Assembly (NCBI GenBank): GCA_030834485.1
Contig: JAUREX010000006.1
Coordinates: forward strand, 1-33,271
Origin: Gemmobacter sp.
GTDB lineage: Bacteria; Pseudomonadota; Alphaproteobacteria; Rhodobacterales; Rhodobacteraceae
Length of the DNA stretch: 33,271 bases
Direction of reading: 5' to 3'
Shown: positions 1 to 9,133 of the stretch, in pieces
How positions within the stretch are numbered: position 1 is the first letter of the stretch
Layout: each line of letters opens with the position of its first letter
Made by a program: the position numbers and the translations under genes
Notes under the pieces: generated by a model
Databases searched by the model: none
Told to the model about the DNA's origin: nothing
Seen by the model: the letters and a program-made list of their open reading frames with translations, nothing else

Positions 1-974
1 ATCTCGTGCGCGGACCGGGGGCGTCGGCCTTTCTCGACTGGTTCACGACGAACCGCCTGCCCGCGGTCGGGCGCATCAACCTGACCTATGCGCTGACCCC
101 CACGGGGACGGTGCGCACCGAATACACGATCGTGCGGCTGGCCGAGCAGGAATTCTACCTCGTGAGCGCAGGCGCCTGGACGGCCTATGACGGCGACTGG
201 CTGCGCAAATGCGCCGAGGATCAGGTCGCGCGCTTTGGCCATCTCGACATCCACGATGTCACCACCCAATGGGGCGTCTTCGCCCTCGCGGGCCCCAATG
301 CGCGCGCGATCCTCGCCGGGATGATCCGCGACCGCGAACCCGAAACTGCACTCTCGAACCGCCGCTTCCCCTGGCTCTCGATGCGCCGGATCGAGCTCGG
401 GATGGTCCCGGTGCGGGCGGTGCGCGTGGCCTATACGGGCGAACTCGGCTGGGAGCTGCACCACCCGATCGAGATGCAGAACCACCTCTTCGACCGGCTG
501 ATGGCGGCGGGCGAGGGCCATGGGCTGAAGCTCGTCGGCGCGCGCGCGCAGAACTGGCTGCGCCAGGAAAAGAGCTATCGCGCCTTCGGCACCGAGCTTG
601 GCCGCGACGCAACCCCGCTCGAGGGCGGGCTCGACCGCTTCGTCGACCTCGGCAAGGACTTCCTCGGCAAGGAGGCGATGCTCGCGGCCGGCATCCGCGC
701 GAAATGCGTGACCGTCCTCATCGACGGGCCGGCGGACGCCGACCCCTGGGGGCGCGAGGCGCTCTGGCAGGGCGGCCGCAAGGTCGGGCGGCTGACCTCG
801 GGCGGCTGGTCGGTCGTCTTCGGGCGCCAGATCGGCATGGGCTATGTCGAGCCCGCGCTCGCCGCGGTCGGCACCCGGCTCGAGGTCAGGATGCAGCGCG
901 CGCTCTTTGCGGCCGAGGTGGTCGAGGACAGCCCCCACGACCCCACCAACGCCCGCATCCGCGCCGACGGCTGA
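1..974 (+). CDS. Dimethylglycine/sarcosine dehydrogenase-like FAD oxidoreductase, C-terminal part (partial)
   Basis: The reading frame is open from the left window edge (first full codon at 3) to TGA at 972-974, so the N-terminal FAD domain lies outside. The visible ~324 residues match the folate-binding GcvT-type half of DMGDH/SARDH proteins. They open with a GPGA-AFLDW-TTNRLP segment like the start of that domain in the family. They continue with VYxxxGELGWELH-type and EKSYRAFGTELGRD-like motifs, and a second small beta domain begins near LGKDFLGKEAML. In this family the domain accepts the one-carbon unit released by N-demethylation of dimethylglycine or sarcosine onto tetrahydrofolate. The exact substrate cannot be read from this fragment. 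An apparent GTG at position 6 is internal. The frame is intact and composition matches its neighbours. Confidence 0.8.
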   Translation, partial: LVRGPGASAFLDWFTTNRLPAVGRINLTYALTPTGTVRTEYTIVRLAEQEFYLVSAGAWTAYDGDWLRKCAEDQVARFGHLDIHDVTTQWGVFALAGPNARAILAGMIRDREPETALSNRRFPWLSMRRIELGMVPVRAVRVAYTGELGWELHHPIEMQNHLFDRLMAAGEGHGLKLVGARAQNWLRQEKSYRAFGTELGRDATPLEGGLDRFVDLGKDFLGKEAMLAAGIRAKCVTVLIDGPADADPWGREALWQGGRKVGRLTSGGWSVVFGRQIGMGYVEPALAAVGTRLEVRMQRALFAAEVVEDSPHDPTNARIRADG

Positions 975-1163
975 GGGGCGGGGCCGCGCGCGCTTCGGGC
1001 CCGGCGGGCGGGGTCCGCCCGCGCGCCCGAGGGACCCTCAACGGGGCCCGAGGGCGCTTTCCCGCCACGCCGCCCGCAGGCCCGGGGCGGATGAGAAAGG
1101 CACTGGACCGGCGCGGCGGTTCGCGGCATCGTCTGCCGTCGATTTCATGCCCGGCCCGACCCG

Positions 1164-2384
1164 ATGCGCCTGCTCGTCTCCTTCGCTGCCCTGTTCCTCT
1201 CGGTCGTGCTGCTCCAGCTCGGCCTCGGGGGGCTTGCGCCGCTCGATGCGCTTTCCGGCGCGCAGCTCGGCTTTTCCGAATTCGAGGTCGGGCTGCTCGG
1301 CTCGGCGCATTTCGCGGGCTTCCTGATCGGCTGCTGGTGGACGCCGCGCCTGATGGGGGCGGTCGGGCATTCGCGCGCCTTCGCGGCCTTCACCGCCGCG
1401 GGCACGATCGGCATCCTCGCCCACATGATCGTCATCGACCCGCTCGCCTGGGCCGTGATGCGCATGGCCGCTGGGCTCGCCATCGCGGGGTGCTACACGA
1501 TCATCGAGGCCTGGCTGCAATCCAAGGTCACGAACGCCACCCGCGGCCGCGCGATGGGGGTCTACCGCGTCGTCGACATCTCGGGCAGCCTCGGGGCGCA
1601 GCTGCTGATCGGGGTGCTCTCGCCCGCGGCCTATGTCTCCTACAACATCCTCGCGCTGCTCGCCTGTGCCGCGCTCTTTCCGCTGGTGCTGAGCCGGGCC
1701 GAGGCGCCCGAGACGGGCGAGGCGCCGCGGCTGCGCCCGATCCTCGCGCTGCGCCGCTCGCCGCTCGCTGCAGCGGGCGTCGTGGTGTCGGGCATCACGG
1801 GGGCGGCCTTTCGCATGGTCGGGCCGCTCTACGGGCTGACAGTCGGGCTCGCGGCCGACCGCATCGCGCTCTTTCTTGCGGCCTATGTCCTCGGGGGGGC
1901 GATCGCGCAGCTGCCCGTGGGCTGGCTCGCCGATCGCCAAGACCGCCGCGGCGTGCTCGTGTGGCTGTCGGTCGCCTCGGTCGCGGCCTGCGCCTTCACG
2001 ATCTTCGGCGGCACGCGCGGCGACGGGGCGGTGCTGGTCGCGGCCTTTCTCTTCGGGGTCACGACCATACCGATCTTCTCGGTCTCGGCCGCCCATGCCC
2101 ATGATTTCGCCGAGCAGTCCGAGCGGGTCGAGCTGTCGGCCGCGCTCATGTTCCTCTATGCGGTCGGTGCGATCGCCTCGCCGGTGATCGCGGCGGTCCT
2201 CATCGCGCAATTCGGCCCCGGCGCGATGTTCCTGTTCCTTGCGGCGGCGCATCTCTTCCTCGTGGTGTTCGGGATCATGCGCATCCGCAGCGGGCGAACG
2301 GCCGGGGCGCGGACGGGCTATGTCTATGTGCCGCGCACCTCCTTCCTTATCGGGCGGCTCCTCGTGCGGCGGCGCGACGGCTGA
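1164..2384 (+). CDS. MFS transporter, 406 aa
   Basis: The protein has about twelve hydrophobic segments split by a central polar linker (around residues 180-195, rich in Glu/Arg/Pro), the usual 6+6 major facilitator layout. A WxxPRLMxxVGHSR loop after TM2 and a WLADRQDRR loop in the second half correspond to the MFS cytoplasmic loop-2 and loop-8 motifs. Overall it resembles the YcaD-like group of Proteobacteria, but the substrate is unknown. The ATG at 1164 starts directly with the first hydrophobic helix. No convincing Shine-Dalgarno precedes it, so the start is a best guess. The gene lies 189 bp after the dehydrogenase fragment, and that gap contains only GC-rich sequence with no recognisable signal. 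A short 6-bp hairpin (2383-2388 with 2395-2400) follows the stop. Confidence 0.8.
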   Translation: MRLLVSFAALFLSVVLLQLGLGGLAPLDALSGAQLGFSEFEVGLLGSAHFAGFLIGCWWTPRLMGAVGHSRAFAAFTAAGTIGILAHMIVIDPLAWAVMRMAAGLAIAGCYTIIEAWLQSKVTNATRGRAMGVYRVVDISGSLGAQLLIGVLSPAAYVSYNILALLACAALFPLVLSRAEAPETGEAPRLRPILALRRSPLAAAGVVVSGITGAAFRMVGPLYGLTVGLAADRIALFLAAYVLGGAIAQLPVGWLADRQDRRGVLVWLSVASVAACAFTIFGGTRGDGAVLVAAFLFGVTTIPIFSVSAAHAHDFAEQSERVELSAALMFLYAVGAIASPVIAAVLIAQFGPGAMFLFLAAAHLFLVVFGIMRIRSGRTAGARTGYVYVPRTSFLIGRLLVRRRDG

Positions 2385-2454
2385 GGGGTGCGCTCCCCTC
2401 TGGCAGCGGCGAGCGCGGGGCGCTAAAGCTCTGCCGACCATCTGGGGGGCGCGC

Positions 2455-4172
2455 ATGGCACGGCATCTGATCACCTCGGCCATTCCCTACATCAACGGGG
2501 TGAAGCATCTGGGCAACCTCGTCGGCAGCCAGCTGCCGGCCGACCTCTATGCGCGCTATCTGCGCGGCCGGGGGCATGAGGTGATGTTCATCTGCGCCAC
2601 CGACGAACACGGCACCCCGGCCGAGCTTGCCGCCGCCAAGGCGGGCCAGCCGGTCGCCGATTATTGCGCCGAGATGCATGCGGTCCAAGCCGAGCTCGGG
2701 CGCGGGTTCCGGCTGTCGTTCGATCATTTCGGGCGCTCCTCCTCGGCGCGCAACCATGTGCTGACACAGCATTTCGCGGGACGGCTGGCCGAGGCGGGCC
2801 TGATCGCCGAGGTGCAGGAGATGCAGGTCTATTCGGTCGACGACGGCCGTTTCCTGCCCGACCGCTACATCGAGGGGACCTGCCCCAATTGCGGCTATGA
2901 CAAGGCGCGGGGCGATCAGTGCGAGAACTGCACCAAGCAGCTCGACCCCGCCGACCTCATCGATCCGCGCAGCGCGATATCGGGCTCGCGCAACCTCGAG
3001 CGGCGGGCGACGACGCATCTCTATCTGCGCCAGTCGGTGATGCGCGAGAGGCTCGACGCCTGGATCGGCGCCAAGACCGACTGGCCGGTGCTGACGACCT
3101 CGATCGCCAAGAAATGGCTCCATGACGGCGACGGGCTGCAGGACCGCGGCATCACGCGCGACCTCGACTGGGGGGTGCCGGTGCGCAAGGGCGCCGAGCC
3201 CTGGCCGGGTATGGAGGGCAAGGTCTTCTATGTCTGGTTCGATGCCCCCATCGAATACATCGCCGCGACCGCCGAATGGGCCGACGCCCACGGCCTGCCC
3301 GAGGCCGCCTGGCGGCGCTGGTGGCGCGAGGACGAGGGTGCGGGCGACGTGCGCTATACCCAGTTCATGGGCAAGGACAACGTGCCCTTCCACACGCTCT
3401 CGTTCCCCGTCACCATCATGGGGTCGGGCGAGCCGTGGAAGCTTGTCGATTTCATCAAGTCCTTCAACTACCTCACCTATGATGGGGGGCAGTTCTCGAC
3501 CTCGCAGGGGCGGGGCGTGTTCATGGACCATGCGCTCGCGCTCCTGCCCGCCGACTACTGGCGCTGGTGGCTGCTGAGCCACGCGCCCGAAAGCTCGGAC
3601 AGCGAATTCACCTGGGAGAATTTCCAGGCGAGCGTGAACAAGGACCTCGCCGATGTGCTCGGCAATCTCGTGAGCAGGGTGACGAAGTTCTGCCGGTCGA
3701 AGTTCGGCGAAACGGTGCCCGAGGGCGGCGAAACGGGGCCGCGCGAGGCGGCGCTCGCGGCCGATCTCGGCCAGCGGATCGCGGCCTATGATGCGGCGAT
3801 GGCCGCGATCGAGGTGCGCAAGGCCGCGGCCGATGCGGGGCGCGATCCGGGCTCGGCAACGAATACCTCCAGGCCGCCGCCCCCTGGTCGACCGTCAAGA
3901 CCGACCCCGAGGCGGCCGCGGCGCAGACGCGCCTCGCGCTCAACCTCATCCGCATCTATGCGGTGCTGTCGCGCCCGTTCATCCCCGACGCGGCCGAGGC
4001 GATGATGGCGGCGATGCGCTGCACCGACTGGACCTGGCCCGAGGATGTCGCGGGGGCGCTGCGGGTGCTGCCGGCGGGGCATGCGTTCGAGACGCCCGAT
4101 GTCCTCTTTCGCAAGGTCACCGACGAGGAGCGCGCCGAATGGCAGGCGCGCTTTGCCGGCGTGCGGGCCTGA
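2455..4172 (+). pseudogene. metG: Methionyl-tRNA synthetase, frameshifted near 3835-3854
   Basis: MetG charges tRNA-Met with methionine. From ATG 2455 the sequence shows the Rossmann start with an HLGN (HIGH-like) signature at residues ~19-22, a zinc knuckle of two CxxC pairs (CPNC and CENC, ~residues 144-163), and an FSTS (KMSKS-like) loop. An anticodon-binding helical domain follows. After VRKAAAD (about 3837) the frame becomes an Arg/Pro-rich tail ending at 4005. The natural continuation, from [12 protein letters not shown] through [11 protein letters not shown] to TGA at 4170-4172, is in another frame. Restoring the family pattern needs one base (or a few, net one) more between 3835 and 3854, a GC-alternating stretch. 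metG is normally single-copy and essential. The lesion is therefore either a sequence error, a defect covered by a second copy, or (least likely) programmed frameshifting. Confidence 0.85.
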
Positions 4173-4191
4173 GGGGCGGGTGGCGCGATCC

Positions 4192-4220
4192 TTGACCCGT
4201 CGGGCGCGATCTGCGATTCG
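4192..4220 (+). promoter_or_regulatory. Candidate sigma-70 promoter of the CAU tRNA
   Basis: TTGACC at 4192-4197 (5 of 6 to TTGACA) is followed after 17 bp by GATTCG at 4215-4220, a weak -10. This puts initiation just before the tRNA at 4232. The strong -35 with a poor -10 is common in this group. The assignment is by pattern only. Confidence 0.4.
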
Positions 4221-4231
4221 TCCGATTGGCC

Positions 4232-4307
4232 GGGCCTGTAGCTCAACGGTCAGAGCAGGGCGCTCATAACGCCTTGGTTGGGGGTTCGAATCCCTCCGGG
4301 CCTACCA
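4232..4307 (+). tRNA. tRNA with CAU anticodon (Met, or Ile2 after lysidine modification)
   Basis: A full cloverleaf can be drawn. The acceptor stem is 4232-4238 with 4297-4303, with a G-U first pair and one U-G. The D arm is GCTC/GAGC, and the anticodon stem is GGGCG/CGCCT around the loop CTCATAA (anticodon CAT at 4264-4266). A 5-nt variable loop follows, then a T arm with TTCGAAT, discriminator A at 4304 and an encoded CCA. It is not the initiator: position 1 pairs and the three G-C anticodon-stem pairs typical of initiators are absent. Elongator Met and TilS-modified Ile2 share CAU and I cannot separate them with certainty; the GGGCCTG acceptor leans to Ile2. Confidence 0.93.
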
Positions 4308-4314
4308 GCATGCC

Positions 4315-5235
4315 CTACTTCGCCGCGCGCACGCGCTCGAGGATGAAGCGCGCCGTCATCAGGTCGAGATGCGCGCCGCCGCCGTTCTTGGCGATCGTGA
4401 TCTCATCGGCCGAGCGGCGGCGAAAGAGGCCGGCCGTGATGTCGTAGAAATCCGCGAGGATGTCGGCCTGCGAGATCACGCCCCGCGCGATCGGGTCCTT
4501 GAGCTCGCCGATATGCGCCAGCGTCGTGGCGCGCGAATCGACGAAGATGCGCGCGCGCCGCAGCGCCTCGTCGTCGACCTCGCGCATGTCGGGCCGATAG
4601 GCGCCGATCAGATCGAGATGCGTGCCCGGCCGCAGCCATTCCCCGCGGATCAGCGGCTCGGCGGCCATGGTGGTGGTGGCGATCACCTCGGCCCGCCCGA
4701 CCGCCTCGGCGAGGTCCTCGGCGACCTCGACACCGGGGTGGAGCGTCGCGAGCGCATGCGCCGCGCGCGCCGTGCGGTTCCAGAGCGTGATGCGCGCGCC
4801 GGGGATGAGCGCGCGATAGGCCGCGATCATCGAGGCCGCGACCTTGCCCGCCCCGACGATCAGCACGGATCGCGCATCCGGCCGCGCGAGGTGGCGCGCG
4901 GCGAGGAAGCTGTCGCCGGCCGTCTTCCACCGCGTGACGAGGTGGAAATCGACAAGCGCCTCGGGCAGGCCGGCCGCGTCGGAATAGAGCATCACGCCGC
5001 CGTTCACCGCCGCAATGCCGCGCGCCGGATTGCCCGGAAAGATCGTCGCGGATTTGACCGCGATCCCCATCCCGTCGATCCAGGCCGACCGGCTCAGGAG
5101 CGTGTCCGCCCCGCGATAGAGGAAGGTGTCGCCGATGCCCGCGACGGGCAGCCGGTGCCCGGCCTCGAGCGCATCCGCAAGCGCGTGCCAGCCGAGCAGC
5201 GCCTCGGCCTCGGGTCCGATGATCTCGAAATTCAT
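4315..5235 (-). CDS. Ornithine cyclodeaminase / mu-crystallin family protein, 306 aa
   Basis: The family comprises NAD(P)-dependent enzymes acting on amino or imino acids (ornithine cyclodeaminase, alanine dehydrogenase, ketimine reductases). The sequence has the family layout. The N-terminal substrate domain carries a conserved Lys in the VKSATIFPGN segment, followed by a VDFHLVTRWKTA motif. A Rossmann fold follows with VLIVGAGKVA near residue 125. The C-terminal part contains the DLIGAYRPDMREVDD signature, typical of the family. ATG 5235 begins MNFEIIGPEA; upstream codons in frame are not homologous-looking. Its start overlaps the stop of the EamA transporter (ATGA, 5235-5232), so it is the last gene of a three-gene transporter-enzyme operon. 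The substrate is unknown. Confidence 0.85.
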   Translation of the reverse strand: MNFEIIGPEAEALLGWHALADALEAGHRLPVAGIGDTFLYRGADTLLSRSAWIDGMGIAVKSATIFPGNPARGIAAVNGGVMLYSDAAGLPEALVDFHLVTRWKTAGDSFLAARHLARPDARSVLIVGAGKVAASMIAAYRALIPGARITLWNRTARAAHALATLHPGVEVAEDLAEAVGRAEVIATTTMAAEPLIRGEWLRPGTHLDLIGAYRPDMREVDDEALRRARIFVDSRATTLAHIGELKDPIARGVISQADILADFYDITAGLFRRRSADEITIAKNGGGAHLDLMTARFILERVRAAK

Positions 5236-6176
5236 CCCCGCCTCCGTGCGCGGTCGATCTGCAATTCCCTGAACGCAACATAAAGCCCCGAGCCGAGGAT
5301 CAAGGCCATTCCCGCCCAGGCGACCAGGTCGGGCCGCTCGCCAAAGATGAAGGCGCCCCACAGCACCGCAAGCGGGAGCGAGGCATATTCGAAGGGCGCG
5401 GCCAGCGCCGCATCGCAGAGCCGATAGGCCTGCGAGATGAGGAAGGCGCCCGTCGCGCTCGCGACCCCACTCGCGAACAGGATCAGCCCATCGCCCGCAT
5501 CCGGCCAGACCCAGGGCCGCAGGAGGAAGGCGAGCACCCCGTCACCTTGCGCAAACGCACCGTCGCCGAAGGCCAGGCCCATCAGGGCACCCACGACGAT
5601 GAAGGTCAGTTGCACCGAGACGGTCATGGCAAGCGCGCTCTCGGTCCCGCCGAGGCGGCGCACGAGGATGTTGGCGCCCGCATAGGCAAGCGCCGAGCCG
5701 AGCACCAGAAGCGCTGCGGGCTGCATCGCCTCGGTCCCCGGCCGCATCACGATGAGGACGCCAGCGAGCCCCGCCAGCACCGCGAACCACCGCCGCGGCC
5801 CGACCTTTTCGGCCAGGAACACCACCGAAAGTGCGGTGATGATGAGCGGGGCGACAAAGAAGATCGCGACCCCCTCGCCCAGCGGCATCACCGCGATCGC
5901 GAGGAAAAAGAGCGTGTTCGTCAGCACGATCATCAGCGCGCGCGCCAGATGCAGATGCAGCCGGCGCATCCTGAGCGCGGCCGTCCCGCCCGCAAGGGGC
6001 ATGAACACCCCGATCATGAGCCCGAGCCCGATCACCGAGCGCATGAGCACGATCTGGTGGAGCGCATAGCCCCCCGAGAGGAACTTGATCGCGACATCAT
6101 TGATCGAAAACGCCGTGACAGCGCCCAGCACGCAGGCGATGCCGGCGATCGTCGCGCGCGGATCCGAGGCCATCAT
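5232..6176 (-). CDS. EamA/DMT family transporter, 314 aa
   Basis: The protein is an inner-membrane drug/metabolite transporter with about ten hydrophobic helices arranged as two EamA repeats (~residues 8-140 and 155-300). Typical features are an FSINDVAIKFL first helix, a LIITALSVVFLAEKVGPRRW loop closing the first repeat, and SLPLAVLWGAFIFGERPD closing the second. The start is the double ATG at 6176/6173, which overlaps the stop of the upstream AEC gene (TGA 6175-6173). Its own stop overlaps the cyclodeaminase start. Such carriers usually move amino acids or other small metabolites, which fits the cyclodeaminase neighbour, but the substrate is inference. Confidence 0.85.
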   Translation of the reverse strand: MMASDPRATIAGIACVLGAVTAFSINDVAIKFLSGGYALHQIVLMRSVIGLGLMIGVFMPLAGGTAALRMRRLHLHLARALMIVLTNTLFFLAIAVMPLGEGVAIFFVAPLIITALSVVFLAEKVGPRRWFAVLAGLAGVLIVMRPGTEAMQPAALLVLGSALAYAGANILVRRLGGTESALAMTVSVQLTFIVVGALMGLAFGDGAFAQGDGVLAFLLRPWVWPDAGDGLILFASGVASATGAFLISQAYRLCDAALAAPFEYASLPLAVLWGAFIFGERPDLVAWAGMALILGSGLYVAFRELQIDRARRRG

Positions 6177-7108
6177 GGCGTGCCGAGGACCCCGCCCGTG
6201 ATCTCGGCGATGACCCAGGTAACGGTCACGATGCTCGCCGCGGTCGAGATGAGGATCGCCGACGAGACGCGCTGCGGCGCGATGCCATAGCTTGCCGCGA
6301 GGATATAGACATTCCCCGCGACCGGCAGCGCCGAGGCCGCGATCATCACCCCTGCGGCAAAGGGATCGACATCGAAGACCCACAGCGCCGCGACCGCGAC
6401 CGCGACCGGATGCAGCACGATCTTGGCAAATGCGAGCCAGGAGGCGACCGCGAGACGCTCGGCCGAGCGGCCCGCAAGCGAGGCGCCGATGGCAAAGAGC
6501 GCGCCGGGCGTCGCCGCCGCGCCGAGCATGGTGAGGAAATCGGCCGCCGGCGCCGGCATCGTCCAGCCCGTCGCCCCAAACGCAAGGCCAAGCGCCATCG
6601 AGGCGATCATCGGGTTGCCAACCAGGCCCGCAAGCACGCCCGCGGGGCGCATCCGCCCCTCGCGCAGCGCGGTGACGACAAGGGTAAAGAGGCTTGAAAA
6701 GACGATGAGGTCGAGCGCGAGCAGCAACAGGATCGGCCCCGCCGCCTCGGGCCCGAGGAGTGCGACCAGCATCGGCACGCCCAGAAAGCCCGTATTGCCG
6801 ATGACGGCGCATTGCGCCTCGATCGCGGCCTCGGCTGTCCCCGTGCGTCGCATCAGTGCGACCGCGAAGGCCAGCGCATAGACGACGGCGCAGGCCGAGA
6901 GATAGGCCAGCACGAAGGGCAGATCGAAGATCTCGCCGACCGAGAGGCTGGCGGCGAAGCGGAAAAGCATCGCCGAGAGCGCGAAGTAGAACACGAACCG
7001 CGTCAGCCCTGCCGTCGCCTCGGCCGAGATGAAGCGCGCCCGCGCCGCGAGGTAACCCAGCCCCACGACGGCGAAGAACGGCAGGGTGCGGAAAAAGATC
7101 TCGTCCAT
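6173..7108 (-). CDS. AEC (auxin efflux carrier) family transporter, 311 aa
   Basis: The protein has about ten membrane helices in two five-helix halves separated by a short polar linker (TALREGRMRP, ~residues 150-160). It shows the NTGFLGVPM motif in the first half and NPMIASM plus a GNVYILAASYG segment in the second, all characteristic of the family. Bacterial members export or exchange small organic acids such as malate or malonate. The substrate here is not known. It is first in the overlapping run AEC, EamA, cyclodeaminase. The stop of the ferritin-VIT gene lies on the same strand, about 20 bp upstream of its ATG (7108). Confidence 0.83.
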   Translation of the reverse strand: MDEIFFRTLPFFAVVGLGYLAARARFISAEATAGLTRFVFYFALSAMLFRFAASLSVGEIFDLPFVLAYLSACAVVYALAFAVALMRRTGTAEAAIEAQCAVIGNTGFLGVPMLVALLGPEAAGPILLLLALDLIVFSSLFTLVVTALREGRMRPAGVLAGLVGNPMIASMALGLAFGATGWTMPAPAADFLTMLGAAATPGALFAIGASLAGRSAERLAVASWLAFAKIVLHPVAVAVAALWVFDVDPFAAGVMIAASALPVAGNVYILAASYGIAPQRVSSAILISTAASIVTVTWVIAEITGGVLGTP

Positions 7109-7127
7109 CTGGCCCTGCGCAACCGCG

Positions 7128-8105
7128 TCAGCCGCCGCCTATCAGCACCCCGGCAGCGAGCACAAGGGCGCCCCCCAGCACGACCTGCAGCGCGGCGCGG
7201 AAAAAGGGCGTCTCCATGAAGCGGTTCTGGATCCAGGCGATGGCCCAGAGCTCAACGAAGACGACCGCGATCGCGATTGCGGTTGCGGTGGTGAAATCGG
7301 GGATGAGGTAGGGCAGCGCATGGCCAAGCCCCCCGAGCGTCGTCATCACGCCGGCCGAGATCCCGCGCTTGACCGGGCTGCCGCGCCCCGAGAGCGTCCC
7401 GTCATCCGAGGCGGCCTCGGTAAAGCCCATCGAGATGCCCGCGCCGACCGAGGCCGCGAGGCCCACGAGGAAGGTCGTCCAGGGGTCCTGCGTCGCGAAC
7501 GCGGTCGCGAAGATCGGCGCAAGCGTCGAGACCGAGCCATCCATCAGCCCCGCGAGCCCCGGCTGCACCCAGGTCAGCACGAACTGGCGCCGCGCGCCGC
7601 GGTCCTCGGCGCCGCGGGCGTCCTCGCCCAGATGCTCGGCGCCGAAGGCTTCGGCCTTGCGCCCGTGCCCGGCCTCGGCCGCCGCGAGATCGCCAAGCAG
7701 AAGCCGCGTCGCCGCGTCGGTGATGCGGGCTGCGGCGCGTTCATAAAAAGCCTGCGCCTGACGCTCCATCCCCTCGGCCTCGGCGCGGATCGTCTCAAGG
7801 GGGAGGTTCTCGACCAGCCAGATCGGGCGGCGGGCATAAAAGCCCGCGACATGCTCGCGCCGGATCAGGGGGATCGGCCCGCCGAAGCGCGCCTCGTGCA
7901 GCGCAATCAGCCGGCGGCGGTGGTCGTCCTCCTCGGCGGCCATGGCGTCGAAGATCGCGGCGGTGGCGGGATAGTCCTTGCGAAGCCGCTCGCCATAGCT
8001 GCGATAGATGCGCGCGTCATCCTCCTCGGCCGAGATCGCAAGCGCGAGCACCTCGCGCTCCGAGAGGTCGGCGAAGCGGCGGCGGCTGGAAAATCCGGGA
8101 ATCAT
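7128..8105 (-). CDS. mbfA: Ferritin-like/VIT1 membrane iron exporter of the MbfA type, 325 aa
   Basis: This is a two-domain protein. The N-terminal ~150 residues form an erythrin/ferritin-like helical bundle with candidate di-iron ligands in EED (27-29), EEDDH (E58/E59, H62) and AEAGH (E144, H147). The C-terminal ~150 residues are a VIT1/CCC1 domain with five hydrophobic helices, including a GLMDGSVSTLAP segment. MbfA of Bradyrhizobium and Agrobacterium has this architecture and exports iron, protecting against iron and peroxide stress; there it is controlled by Irr through an ICE element. No clear ICE box (TTTAGAANNNTTCTAAA-like) is present in the 66 bp upstream here. The family call rests on domain order and motifs. 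Confidence 0.85.
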   Translation of the reverse strand: MIPGFSSRRRFADLSEREVLALAISAEEDDARIYRSYGERLRKDYPATAAIFDAMAAEEDDHRRRLIALHEARFGGPIPLIRREHVAGFYARRPIWLVENLPLETIRAEAEGMERQAQAFYERAAARITDAATRLLLGDLAAAEAGHGRKAEAFGAEHLGEDARGAEDRGARRQFVLTWVQPGLAGLMDGSVSTLAPIFATAFATQDPWTTFLVGLAASVGAGISMGFTEAASDDGTLSGRGSPVKRGISAGVMTTLGGLGHALPYLIPDFTTATAIAIAVVFVELWAIAWIQNRFMETPFFRAALQVVLGGALVLAAGVLIGGG

Positions 8106-8171
8106 GGCTGGAACCTTCAGGCGGTGGCGCGCAGTTTCCCCCTTCCGCGCGCCCGCCGCAACCCGCCCCGG

Positions 8172-8939
8172 TCAGACGAACTGCTCCGAGATCAGCCGCT
8201 CCTCTAGGCCATGGCCCGGATCGAAGAGGATGCGGTGGCGGATCGCGGGTTCCGAGCGGACCTCGACCGCCACCACCTCGCGCACCGAGCGGCCGTCGGC
8301 ATCGGCCATCACGGGCCGCTTTACCGGGTCGATCACATCGAAGCGCACCCGCGCCGTCTTGGGCAGGAGGGCGCCGCGCCAGCGCCGCGGGCGAAAGGCC
8401 GCCACGGCGGTCAGCGCGAGGACATCCGACCCCACGGGCAGGATCGGCCCATGCGCCGAATAATTGTAGGCGGTCGAGCCCGCGGGCGTGCACAAAAGCG
8501 CCCCGTCGCAGACAAGCTCTTCCATCCGCACCTTGCCGTCCACGCTGATCCGCAGCCGCGCCGCCTGCGGCCCCGCGCGCAGGAGCGAGACCTCGTTGAT
8601 CGCGAGCGCCTCGGCCGTCGTGCCGTCGGGGCGGTGCGCCGTCATGGCGAGCGGGTTGATGACCGTCTCCTCGCCGGCCGCGACGCGCTCGGGCAGGCCC
8701 TCGGCATCATAGCCGTTCATGAGAAAGCCGATCGTGCCGCAGTTCATGCCATAGACCGGCAGCCCCAGCGCCTGCGTCGCGTGCAGCGTCTCGAGCATGA
8801 AGCCGTCGCCCCCGAGCGCCACGATCGCGCGCGCGGCCTCGGGCGCGCAATCGCCATAGCGCGCGACCAGATCGGCGCGCGCCCCCTGCGCCTGATCGGT
8901 GCGCGCCGCGCGAAAGGCCAACCTGCCGTCTTGGGCCAT
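8172..8939 (-). CDS. nadK: NAD kinase, 255 aa
   Basis: NadK phosphorylates NAD to NADP in the cytosol. The ATP-site GGDG motif is at residues 43-46 (ALGGDGFMLE), followed by GMNCGTIGFLMN, NEVSLLR and the TPAGSTAYNYSAHGP block that binds NAD. Length matches the short alphaproteobacterial NadK. I chose the ATG at 8939 (MAQDGRLAF) because homologues start with this sequence; an ATG three codons earlier (8948) is also possible. It faces away from glyA across a 194-bp gap and lies 66 bp before mbfA on the same strand. Confidence 0.9.
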   Translation of the reverse strand: MAQDGRLAFRAARTDQAQGARADLVARYGDCAPEAARAIVALGGDGFMLETLHATQALGLPVYGMNCGTIGFLMNGYDAEGLPERVAAGEETVINPLAMTAHRPDGTTAEALAINEVSLLRAGPQAARLRISVDGKVRMEELVCDGALLCTPAGSTAYNYSAHGPILPVGSDVLALTAVAAFRPRRWRGALLPKTARVRFDVIDPVKRPVMADADGRSVREVVAVEVRSEPAIRHRILFDPGHGLEERLISEQFV

Positions 8940-9133
8940 CTTGCGCATCCATCCGCAGCCGAGCGCCTCCATGATGTGCCCAGCCGGCGGCCGCTGCAAG
9001 CCGTCGCGGGGGGCGCGTCGCAAAAAGGCGCCGAATGGGTGCCCTATGTCGCATCCGGCCTTTCCGAACCGCCCGCGACAGTTTATTTCGCGCCCAAGCC
9101 ATTCACCCCCCGCATCCCGAAGGGAGCCCGCCG
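8940..9133. other. Intergenic region between divergent nadK and glyA
   Basis: The 194 bp must carry promoters for both directions. An AT-richer patch (CAGTTTATTTCG, about 9078-9091) is the best place for a glyA -10, but no hexamer pair is convincing. AGGGAG at 9121-9126 is the glyA ribosome-binding site. I see no glycine-riboswitch tandem aptamer and no SAM riboswitch. Confidence 0.4.

Noticed and set aside
2383-2400. Rho-independent terminator after the MFS gene
   Set aside because: Only a 6-bp stem with no U-tract. It is mentioned with the gene but not strong enough for a feature.
3835-3860. Programmed ribosomal frameshifting in metG
   Set aside because: No slippery heptamer with a downstream pseudoknot or internal SD is evident, and MetG is not known to use recoding. 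Recovering the family sequence also seems to need several inserted bases, not just a change of frame.
8940-9133. Glycine or SAM riboswitch upstream of glyA
   Set aside because: I could not find the tandem glycine aptamer core or a SAM-type core. The region is short and shared with the divergent nadK promoter.
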